Source: Actinoplanes cyaneus (GTDB lineage Bacteria > Actinomycetota > Actinomycetes > Mycobacteriales > Micromonosporaceae). From it: DNA of 64,000 nt. The DNA is taken from positions 166,620-230,619 of the forward strand of contig NZ_BOMH01000045.1 of the NCBI RefSeq assembly GCF_016862095.1, given 5' to 3'. Within the stretch, counting starts at the first letter, position 1, and every line of letters begins with the position of its first letter. This document shows positions 23,825 to 31,900 of the stretch, one piece after another. The notes under the pieces were generated by a model that was not told where the DNA came from, searched no databases, and saw only the letters and a list, made by a program, of their open reading frames with translations. Position numbers and translations under genes: made by a program.

Positions 23825-25327
23825 TCAGGAACTGGTGGTTACCGGCGTGGTGTCGCCGGCCGGGTCGGAGTCGAGCGAGTCGACCATGGCGTCGCGGTCG
23901 GGGGTGCGCTCGGGCCGGAGCAGACCGATCGCCACGTAGAGGACGAGCGAGGTGACCAGCGGGACGCCGACCACCATGGTCTGGCTGGTCTCGTCCAGGA
24001 TCCACTTCACCACGACCCAGACGCCGAGGCCGGCCGCCCACGAGACGATCGCCGCGGTGGGCCCGCTGCGCCGGAACCAGGGAAGCAGCCCCAGCATCAG
24101 CGGGATCGAGATCGGCCCCATGGTCGCGGCGACCAGGTCGACGACGATCTTCAGGACCACGCCCTGGCCCTCGGTGCTGATCGCGATCACCATGCTGATC
24201 ACCACGAAGACGAACGTGGTGACCCGGGCGAAGGTCAGCTCGGCCCGCTCGCTCAGGGTGCGCATCGCACGGACCAGGACCGGCGCGATGTCCCGGGTGA
24301 TCACCGACGAGATCACGTTGGCGTCCGAGGAGACCATCGCCATGGTGTGCGAGAAGAAGCCGGCCAGGACCAGGCCGATCAGGCCGGACGGCAGCAGCGT
24401 CTTGGCCAGTTCGACGTAGGCCTGCTCGGGGTTGGCCAGGCCGGGCACGATCAGCGGCGCGGCGAACATCGGCAGGAACAGGACCAGCGGCCAGACCAGC
24501 CACAGCCCGCTGGAGAGCAGCGCGGAGCGTTTGGCCGCCGAGCCGGACGGCGCGGCCATGTAGCGCTGCGCCAGGTTCCACATGCCTCCGTTGTACTCGA
24601 AGGTCTTGATGAAGAGCAGGGCCAGGAAGAACGTCAGCGTGTACGGCCCGGCGAACGGATCGCCGTGCCCGCGTGGCAGCTCGTCCCACATGGTCCACAG
24701 GGTGGAGAAGCCACCGAGGTGACCGAGGAACGCGAAGAACATCGCGATGCCGGCCACCGCCTGGATGACGAACTGGCCGAAGTCGGTCAGCACGTCGGCC
24801 CAGAGCCCGCCGAGCGTGATGTAGACGAGTGTGACCGCGCCGGTGAGCAGGATGCCCCAGACGATGGGCACACCGGCGAAGCCGCGCAGCAGCACCGCGA
24901 TCGCCACCCACTTGGCCGCGATGTCGACGACCTTGAGCAGCGCGCCGCTGTAGGCGAGGGCCTGCTGGGTGGGCACGTTGTACCGCTTGGCCAGGTACTC
25001 CAGGGGTGAGGCGACGCCGTGCTTGGAACGCAGCCGGTTCCAGCGGGCCGCGAAGACGAAGGCGCCGATGCCGACGCCGATGCCGATCGTGAGGGCCCAC
25101 CAGACGTACATGGCAAGGCCGTAGTTGTAGGCGACGGCCGCGAAGGCCACGAACATGACGGCGCTGTACCCGGACATATGGTGCGAGATCCCGGACAGCC
25201 ACCAGGGAATCATGCCCCTCGCGGTGAAGAAGTCGGCGACGTTGTGGACGCGGCTCTTGGCCCACAGGCCGATAGCGACCATCACCAGGAAGTATCCGGC
25301 GATGACGAACCAGTCGAGTGTGGTCAT
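23825..25327 (-). CDS. sodium:solute symporter (SSS family), probable uronate/oligogalacturonide importer
   Basis: A 500-residue membrane protein with about 13 helices. SSS features: first helix DWFVIAGYFLVMVAIGLWAKSR, GYSAVMFVAFAAVAYNYGLAMYVWW, and Na+-site region FFSHTMAMVSSDANVISS (Ser pairs in helix 8). A strong ribosome site AGGGAGG precedes the ATG. First gene of the kdu operon, so the likely cargo is a uronate or short oligogalacturonide; some SSS proteins in uronate loci carry such sugars. Regulated from the divergent 184-bp spacer with palindromic operators. Confidence 0.9.
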   Translation of the reverse strand: MTTLDWFVIAGYFLVMVAIGLWAKSRVHNVADFFTARGMIPWWLSGISHHMSGYSAVMFVAFAAVAYNYGLAMYVWWALTIGIGVGIGAFVFAARWNRLRSKHGVASPLEYLAKRYNVPTQQALAYSGALLKVVDIAAKWVAIAVLLRGFAGVPIVWGILLTGAVTLVYITLGGLWADVLTDFGQFVIQAVAGIAMFFAFLGHLGGFSTLWTMWDELPRGHGDPFAGPYTLTFFLALLFIKTFEYNGGMWNLAQRYMAAPSGSAAKRSALLSSGLWLVWPLVLFLPMFAAPLIVPGLANPEQAYVELAKTLLPSGLIGLVLAGFFSHTMAMVSSDANVISSVITRDIAPVLVRAMRTLSERAELTFARVTTFVFVVISMVIAISTEGQGVVLKIVVDLVAATMGPISIPLMLGLLPWFRRSGPTAAIVSWAAGLGVWVVVKWILDETSQTMVVGVPLVTSLVLYVAIGLLRPERTPDRDAMVDSLDSDPAGDTTPVTTSS

Positions 25328-25379
25328 GTGTCCTCCCTCCGGTGTGACGCGGGTTACAGGAGTCGATGCGTAGCCAGAT

Positions 25380-25396
25380 GTTCCGTTACACGGAAC
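25380..25396. promoter_or_regulatory. IclR-type operator upstream of the kdu operon
   Basis: GTTCCG-TTACA-CGGAAC, perfect 6-bp arms, 53 bp upstream of the symporter start. Very close in form to the palindrome at 63612-63626 in front of another IclR gene. Confidence 0.65.
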
Positions 25397-25406
25397 GCGC
25401 TGTCAA

Positions 25407-25461
25407 TACATGGAACACAGTGAAGATAATCCATGCAAGGGGGTTGACCGTGTTCTATGTA
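25407..25461. promoter_or_regulatory. second IclR-type inverted repeat and tautomerase promoter
   Basis: TACATGGAACAC (25407-25418) and GTGTTCTATGTA (25450-25461) are inverted copies with one mismatch, 31 bp apart. The right arm overlaps a promoter-like TTGACC (25444-25449) and GACAAT (25466-25471) spaced 16 bp, reading toward the tautomerase gene. A further TGTTCC half-site follows at 25471. A bound dimer would block that promoter. Confidence 0.55.
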
Positions 25462-25511
25462 CCGGGACAATGTTCCTGTCAGTGGAATCGAGGCGGAATC
25501 GTGGAGGGGTC

Positions 25512-25706
25512 ATGCCCAACATCACTGTGGAGCTGTTGTCCGGCCGCACGCTGGATCAGCGCCGGGAGTTCGCGGAGGCGGTGACTGCGGCGGCGGTCGA
25601 CATCCTCAAGGCGCGGCGGGCGGCGGTGCGGATCCGCTTCGACGAGATCGAGCGGGAGGACGTCGCCAACGGCGGCACCCTGGAGTCCGACCGAAGTGCG
25701 ACATAA
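25512..25706 (+). CDS. 4-oxalocrotonate tautomerase family protein
   Basis: A 64-residue protein that begins MPNITVELLSGRTLDQRREFAEAV. After Met removal it has the catalytic N-terminal proline of the 4-OT family, followed by the beta-alpha-beta fold; Arg residues at ILKARRAAVRIRF are suitably placed for substrate carboxylate. GGAGGGG precedes the ATG. Divergent from the kdu operon and sharing the operator region, so it may act on a keto acid of the uronate route (inference); family members also act on 2-hydroxymuconate. Confidence 0.82.
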   Translation: MPNITVELLSGRTLDQRREFAEAVTAAAVDILKARRAAVRIRFDEIEREDVANGGTLESDRSAT

Positions 25707-25825
25707 ATCATCGTGATTGCGTGCAACCCGCGGAAACCGCTGGTCAACACGCCGGAAATCGCGTGATCACGTGGTGACGCAGGATTACATACCACATAGT
25801 CCGGTTCATCGACGTCTATGCGGGT

Positions 25826-28762
25826 GTGCAGGATGAATCCCCCGAGCAACTGGACCCGACCGAGCCGCCGGAAGCCGTAACGCCGGACGAGCCGGCAGAG
25901 CCCAAGGAACCGGCAGAGCCCAAGGAACCGGCAGAGCCCAAGGAACCGGCAGAGCTCAAGGAGCCGGCAGAGCTCAAGGAGCCGGCAGAGCTCAAGGAGC
26001 CGGCAGAGCTCAAGGAGCCGGAAGAGCTCAAGGAGCCGGAAGAGCCGGAGCAGCCGGCCGGGAAGCGCCCCGGCCGCTGGCGCCGGATCGTCGCCACGGC
26101 AGCGGCCGTGTCGGCGTTCTGGGTGGCCGGCGGCCTCGGCGCGGCCGAGGCCTACGTCGAGTCCGTCCCGGTGCCCGGCGCGGTGCCCCAGCCACAGGCG
26201 TCGGTCCTCTACTACCGCGACGGCCGGACCATCCTGGCCCGGGTCGGCGCGACCGACCACAACGACGTGCCCCTGTCGGCGATCTCGCCGGACCTGCGCC
26301 AGGCCGTGCTGCTCGCCGAGGACCGCGACTTCTACGGCCACGCCGGGCTGTCGATCCGCGGGGTGGCGCGGGCGGTGGTCGCCGACGTGAGCGGCAGCCG
26401 TCAGGGCGCGTCGACGATCACCCAGCAGTACGCGCGGAACGCCTTCCTGAGCCAGCGCGTCACCGTGGACCGCAAGATCCAGGAGATGGCGCTCGCACTC
26501 AACCTGGAGCGGCAGTACGGCAAGGACGACATCCTCGCCAAGTACCTGAACACGATCTATTACGGACGGGGCGCCTACGGGATCGCGGCCGCCGCGAACG
26601 CGTACTTCGGGGTCACCCCGGACCGGCTGGACTTCGCGCAGGGCATGGTGCTCGCCGCGGTCATCAAGGACCCGTGGGCGTACGACCCGGACCACGACCC
26701 CACGGCCGCCCGGCGCCGCTGGAACTGGATCTTCGCGACCGCCCGGGACGCCGGCCTGATCGACCCGGCCACGGTGACGTACCCGAAGGTCCGCCCGGCC
26801 GGCTCGGCGATCGGCGGCCCGCTCGGGCTCGTCGTCGACCAGGTCGAGCGGGAGCTCGGCACCCGCGGCATCACCTCGCAGCAGCTGCACACCCAGGGCC
26901 TGAAGGTGGTCACCACGCTCGACCAGGCGGCTCAGCAGTCCGCGGTGGGCTCGGTGAAGAAGGCGCTGACCGGTCAACCGGCCGGGCTGCAGGCGGCCCT
27001 GGTCGCGCTCGACCCGTCGACCGGCGGGGTGCGGGCCTACTACGGCGGCGAGCACGGCAGCGGCTACTTCGACAACGCGGCGGCCCTGCACCCCGCGGCG
27101 TCGACGTTCAAGTCGATCGTGCTGGCCGCGGCGCTGGCCAAGGGCATCGCGTACCGGTCCCGCTGGGACGGCAGCTCACCCCGGCTCTTCCCGGACCGCG
27201 GAGTGCCGCTGCGCAACCACAATGACCTGCAGTGCCCCGAGTGCACCCTGCAGCGCGCGATGGTCGACTCGCTGAACACCCCGTTCTACGCGGTGACCGC
27301 GCAGATCGGGCCGGCGAAGGTGCGGGACATGGCCGTACGCCTGGGCATCCCGGATCGCTATGCCGGGCAGAAGTCGCTGGTTGACGTCAAGGGCGACCCG
27401 GCGCCGGGCAAGACACGCGGCGACATCTCCCTCGGGCGGTACCCGGTCGTCCCCGGTGACCTGGCCAGCGTCTACGCGACGCTGGCCGGCAACGGGGTCC
27501 GCCACCAGCGGCACTTCGTGCAGTCGGTGGCCGGTGCGGACGGCTCCGGGTACACCACCCCGGACGTCGCCACCACCGCGGTCGACCCGAAGATCGCCGC
27601 CGACGTCACCACCGTCCTGCAGGGCGTGGTGCAGGGGCACGGCATCGTGCCGGGGCGCCCGGCGGCCGGCAAGACCGGCACCCAGCAGTACCGCGACACG
27701 ATGGACAACCAGGACGCCTGGATGGCCGGGTACACCCCCGAGCTGGCCAGCGTGGTCTGGATCGGCAAGGCGAAACCGGGGCCGCTGCGCGACGCGAGGA
27801 ACAAGCCCATCGAGGGCGACACCATGCCGTCCTACCTCTGGCGCGACTTCACCGAGGGTGCTCTGCGGGGCACCCCGGTCACGCCGCTGCCCGGGCCCGC
27901 GCACGTCGGCCGGGCCGACGCCGGCGACTTCGGCAAGACCGCTCCGAAGGCCAAGAGCCCGGACACGGTGGCGAACCTGCACGCCGCCGCGGCCGGATAC
28001 GAGCCGGTGGTGCACACCGAGCACAGCGGCAAGCGGCTCGCGCTGACCTTCGACGACGGCCCGTCCGCGGACACCCCGGCCGTGCTGGACCTGCTCGCGC
28101 AGTACCACGTCAAGGCCACGTTCTGCGTGGTCGGCGAGAACGTGACCTGGTACCCGGAGCTGGTCCGGCGGATCGTCGCCGAGGGGCACCGGCTGTGCAA
28201 CCACTCGATGCACCACGACGACCTGGGCATCGTCCCGGAGGCGAAGAGCCGGGCGGACATCCTCGCGGCGGACGCGGCGATCGCCGCGGCGGCGCCGGGG
28301 GCCACGGTGCCGTACTTCCGCGCGCCGTACGGCGATTTCGGGCCCTCGGCGAAGGCCGGCGGGAAGCTCGGGCACACCCCGCTCGGCTGGGTCGTCGACC
28401 CGGACGACTGGCTGCTGCCGGGCGCCGGCGTGATCGCGTCGCGGATCAAGCAGCAGCTCACGCCGCGGGCGGTGGTGCTCGTCCACGACGGCGGCGGTGA
28501 GCGCAAGCAGACCGTCGACGCGCTGCGCACGCTGATCCCCGAGCTGATCGCCGACGGCTGGACGTTCGACTTCCCGCAGACGACGGTGGCCGGCAAGCCG
28601 CTGGCCGGTCCGTCGCCGAGCGCGTCCAGCCCGCAGCCACAGCCGGAGTCATCGTCGGTGTCGCCGTCCCCGTCGAACTCGGCGTCGCCGTCCGGCTCGG
28701 TGTCCCCTGCTCCGTCGGACGTCGCGACCAGCGCGACGCCGGAGATCAGCAGTACTCCCTGA
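25826..28762 (+). CDS. bifunctional penicillin-binding protein fused to a polysaccharide deacetylase
   Basis: A 978-residue cell-wall enzyme with three catalytic parts. Order: acidic hexapeptide-repeat tail (23-76, cytoplasmic), one membrane helix (about 87-108), glycosyltransferase 51 domain with LLAEDRDFYGHAG and QGASTITQQYARN, transpeptidase domain with STFK (about 425), SLN and KTGT (about 615), then a NodB/CE4 domain from about 738: LTFDDGPS, NHSMHH, FRAPYGDF, DPDDW and VLVHDG, all five motifs intact. A Ser/Pro tail ends the protein. GTG start. It would polymerise, cross-link and deacetylate peptidoglycan or a wall polymer in one chain. PBP-CE4 fusion is rare in my knowledge. Confidence 0.9.
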   Translation: MQDESPEQLDPTEPPEAVTPDEPAEPKEPAEPKEPAEPKEPAELKEPAELKEPAELKEPAELKEPEELKEPEEPEQPAGKRPGRWRRIVATAAAVSAFWVAGGLGAAEAYVESVPVPGAVPQPQASVLYYRDGRTILARVGATDHNDVPLSAISPDLRQAVLLAEDRDFYGHAGLSIRGVARAVVADVSGSRQGASTITQQYARNAFLSQRVTVDRKIQEMALALNLERQYGKDDILAKYLNTIYYGRGAYGIAAAANAYFGVTPDRLDFAQGMVLAAVIKDPWAYDPDHDPTAARRRWNWIFATARDAGLIDPATVTYPKVRPAGSAIGGPLGLVVDQVERELGTRGITSQQLHTQGLKVVTTLDQAAQQSAVGSVKKALTGQPAGLQAALVALDPSTGGVRAYYGGEHGSGYFDNAAALHPAASTFKSIVLAAALAKGIAYRSRWDGSSPRLFPDRGVPLRNHNDLQCPECTLQRAMVDSLNTPFYAVTAQIGPAKVRDMAVRLGIPDRYAGQKSLVDVKGDPAPGKTRGDISLGRYPVVPGDLASVYATLAGNGVRHQRHFVQSVAGADGSGYTTPDVATTAVDPKIAADVTTVLQGVVQGHGIVPGRPAAGKTGTQQYRDTMDNQDAWMAGYTPELASVVWIGKAKPGPLRDARNKPIEGDTMPSYLWRDFTEGALRGTPVTPLPGPAHVGRADAGDFGKTAPKAKSPDTVANLHAAAAGYEPVVHTEHSGKRLALTFDDGPSADTPAVLDLLAQYHVKATFCVVGENVTWYPELVRRIVAEGHRLCNHSMHHDDLGIVPEAKSRADILAADAAIAAAAPGATVPYFRAPYGDFGPSAKAGGKLGHTPLGWVVDPDDWLLPGAGVIASRIKQQLTPRAVVLVHDGGGERKQTVDALRTLIPELIADGWTFDFPQTTVAGKPLAGPSPSASSPQPQPESSSVSPSPSNSASPSGSVSPAPSDVATSATPEISSTP
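25892..26053 (+). repeat. nine-copy 18-bp coding repeat (PAEPKE/PAELKE)
   Basis: Unit CCGGCAGAGCCCAAGGAA x3, then CCGGCAGAGCTCAAGGAG x4, then two diverged units. It encodes an alternating acidic/basic, Pro-rich cytoplasmic tail in the penicillin-binding protein. Identical DNA units show recent slippage, so copy number probably varies between strains. Confidence 0.95.
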
Positions 28763-28776
28763 GCTTTACTCCCGTC

Positions 28777-28807
28777 GGCGCCGGGCAGCGGTTCGCTGCC
28801 CGGCGCC
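28777..28807 (+). terminator. intrinsic-type terminator after the PBP fusion
   Basis: GGCGCCGGGCAGCG and CGCTGCCCGGCGCC form a perfect 14-bp stem with a 3-base loop GTT, starting 15 bp after the stop; a short T-containing run follows. Confidence 0.8.
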
Positions 28808-28859
28808 GCTATTTCCGGTATTGGTAAGGATTGTTTCCGCAGCATTTCGAGCAACGTCT

Positions 28860-28873
28860 TGACAACGTTGTCA
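28860..28873. promoter_or_regulatory. LacI-family-type palindrome upstream of GH92
   Basis: TGACAACGTTGTCA, perfect 14-bp palindrome with AACGTT core, 70 bp before the GH92 start. The form matches many LacI/GalR-family sites and differs from the two operators by the local lacI gene, so a distant regulator is likely. TTGACA at its left edge (28859-28864) could be a -35 box covered by the operator. Confidence 0.65.
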
Positions 28874-28943
28874 GTGCGGGTTGAAGCTGGCGATCTCTGA
28901 TCAGCAGGGCGTCCACTATGCACCTCCTCCGCTTGGAGTCCGC

Positions 28944-31900
28944 ATGCAGTTCTCCCGCTCGCCCCGACGGTGGTCAGCCGTCGCCGGCGTGCTTCTTCTC
29001 CCGGTCGGTCTGACCGCCGCTCCCACCCCCGCGAACGCCGCGCCGAAAGCCGGCGACTTCGCCTCCTCGTTCGAGTCCGCGGACCAGCAGCCCGCGGCCA
29101 GCACCACCGAGCTCGACGCGAACGGCAAGCCGATCCAGGGCAACCTGACCGGCTCGATCCGGACCGGGCTGCCCGGCAGCGTCCTCGACAAGGTCACCGA
29201 GGTGACCGCCAGCGCCGAGAACGCGCCGAACGAGGTGGCGCTCAAGCTCAAGGACGGCGACTCGTCGACCAAGTGGCTGGCGTTCAGCCCGACCGGCTGG
29301 GTCACCTACCGGCTCGCCGCTCCCGTGACCGTCGTCAAGTACTCGCTGACCTCGGCGAACGACGCGGCCAGCCGGGACCCGAAGGACTTCGCGATCCAGG
29401 GCTCCGCCGACGGGCAGACGTGGACCGACCTGGACAAGCGGACCGGCCAGAGCTTCGGCGGCCGCTTCGCGACGAACACCTACACCTTCAAGAACACCAG
29501 CGCGTACGCGTTCTACCGGCTGAACATCACCGCGAACTCCGGTGACTCGCTGGTGCAGCTGGCCGACTGGGACCTCAGCGACGGCACCGACGTCACGCCG
29601 CCGGCGACCCCGATGGTCACCGTGACCGGCACCGGCCCGTCGCGCGGCTCCAACGCCAAGCCGGGCGCCGGGTTCACCGGGCTCGCCTCGCTGCGCTACG
29701 CCGGTGCGGCCGTGGGCGACGGACGCTCGTACGCCAGCAATCGGCTCTTCGACGTGAACATCCCGGTCGGGCCGGCGTCGAGGCTGAGCTACAAGATCTT
29801 CCCCGAGCTCACGGCCGAGGACCTGCAGTACCCGTCGACCTTCGTGTCGCTCGACCTGCACTTCACCGACGGCACCTACCTGAGCAAGCGGTCCGCGGCC
29901 GACCAGCACGGCAACGCGCTGACGCCGGCCGGGCAGGGCACGTCGAAGGTGCTCTTCGCCGACGAGTGGAACGCGGTGCAGGCCGACCTGGGCAAGGTCG
30001 CGAACGGCAAGACGATCGACCGGATCCTGCTCGCCTACGACAACGCGGGCGCGAAGGCGGCCACCCGTTTCCAGGGCTGGATCGACGACGTCGCCGTCAC
30101 CGGCACGCCCGCCGCGATCGACGGCTCGGCGCTGACCAACTACGTCGACACGCGGCGCGGCACTAACGCGTCCGGTGGCTTCTCCCGCGGCAACAACCTG
30201 CCCCTGGCGGCGGTGCCGAACGGCTTCAACTTCCTGACGCCGGTCACCGACGCCACGTCGGACTCGTGGGAGTACGTCTACCACCGCGACAACAACGCGG
30301 CGAACCTGCCGACCCTGCAGGGCCTCGCGATCTCGCACGAGCCCAGCCCGTGGATGGGTGACCGCAACCAGATGTCGGTCATGCCGGTCCCGGCCGGTGG
30401 CAACCTCACCGGCGCGCCGGGCACCCGCGCGCTGGCGTTCAGCCACGCCGACGAGACCGCCCGCCCCGACCTCTACTCGGTGCGGACGCAGAACGGCCTG
30501 GTCGCGCGGATGACCCCGACCGACCACGGCGGCGTCGCCGACTTCACGTTCCCGGCCGGCTCGGCCACCGGCAGCGTGGTGTTCCAGAACGGCACGTTCA
30601 CGATCGCGGCCGACGGCACCGTCACCGGCTGGGTCGACAACGGCAGCGGGCTCTCCGCGGGCCGCAGCCGGATGTTCTACGCCGGCACGTTCGACCGCGC
30701 GCCCACCGCCACCGCGGCGGCCTCGGCCACCTTCGACACGGCGGCGGCCCCGACCGTGACGCTGCGGTTCGCGACCTCGTTCATCTCGGCCGACCAGGCG
30801 AAGAAGAACCTCGGCCTGGAGGTCACCGGCAAGACGTTCGACCAGATCCACGCGGCGGCCACCGCGGCGTGGAAGGACCGGCTCGGCCGGATCGAGGTCA
30901 AGGGCGCCACCGAGACGCAGCTGGTCACGCTCTACTCCAACCTGTACCGGCTGAACCTCTACCCGAACTCGCAGTCGGAGAACACCGGCACCGCTGCCGC
31001 GCCGCACTGGCAGTACGCGAGCCCGGTCTCGGCGCCGACCGGCACGTCCACGCCGACGACCACCGGCGCGAAGCTGGTCGACGGCCAGATCTACGTCAAC
31101 AACGGGTTCTGGGACACCTACCGGACCGTGTGGCCGGCGTACTCGCTGCTCTACCCGGACGTCGCCGCCAAGCTCGCCGACGGGTTCGTCCAGCAGTACC
31201 GGGACGGCGGCTGGATCGCCCGCTGGTCCTCGCCCGGTTACGCCGACCTGATGACCGGCACCAGCGCCGACGTGGCGCTCGCCGAGGCGTACCTGAACGG
31301 GGTCAAGCTGCCCGACCCGCTCGGCGCGTACGACGCCGCGGTCAAGGATGCCACCGTCGCCTCCGGGCGCAGCGCGGTCGGCCGCAAGGGCATCGAGACC
31401 TCGCTGTTCCTCGGCTACACGCCGACCACCACCGGCGAGTCGGTGTCCTGGGCCCTGGAAGGGTTCATCAACGACTACGGCCTGGGCAACATGGCGGCCG
31501 CGCTGGCCAAGGACCCGGCCACGCCGAAGACGCGGATCGGGCAGCTCAAGGAGGAGTCGCAGTACTTCCTGGAGCGGGCCCGCAACTACGTCAACATGTT
31601 CGACCCCAAGACCGAGTTCTTCCAGGGCCGGCAGGCCAACGGCACGTTCCTCGACGGCGACCCGCTCGACTGGGGCGGCGTCTACACCGAGACCGACGGC
31701 TGGAACTACGCGTTCACCGCGCAGCAGGACGGGCAGGGCCTGGCCAACCTGTACGGCGGCCGCAAGCAGCTGGAGAACAAGCTCGACCAGTTCTTCGCCA
31801 CCCCGGAGAAGGCCGACCACCCCGGTGGGTACGGCGGCACGATCCACGAGATGCTGGAGGCCCGGGCCGTACGCCTCGGCCAGCTCGGCATGAGCAACCA

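Noticed and set aside
25762..25771. CGTGATCACG palindrome upstream of the PBP fusion
   Set aside because: Ten-base palindromes are expected by chance at this GC content and no regulator points to it.
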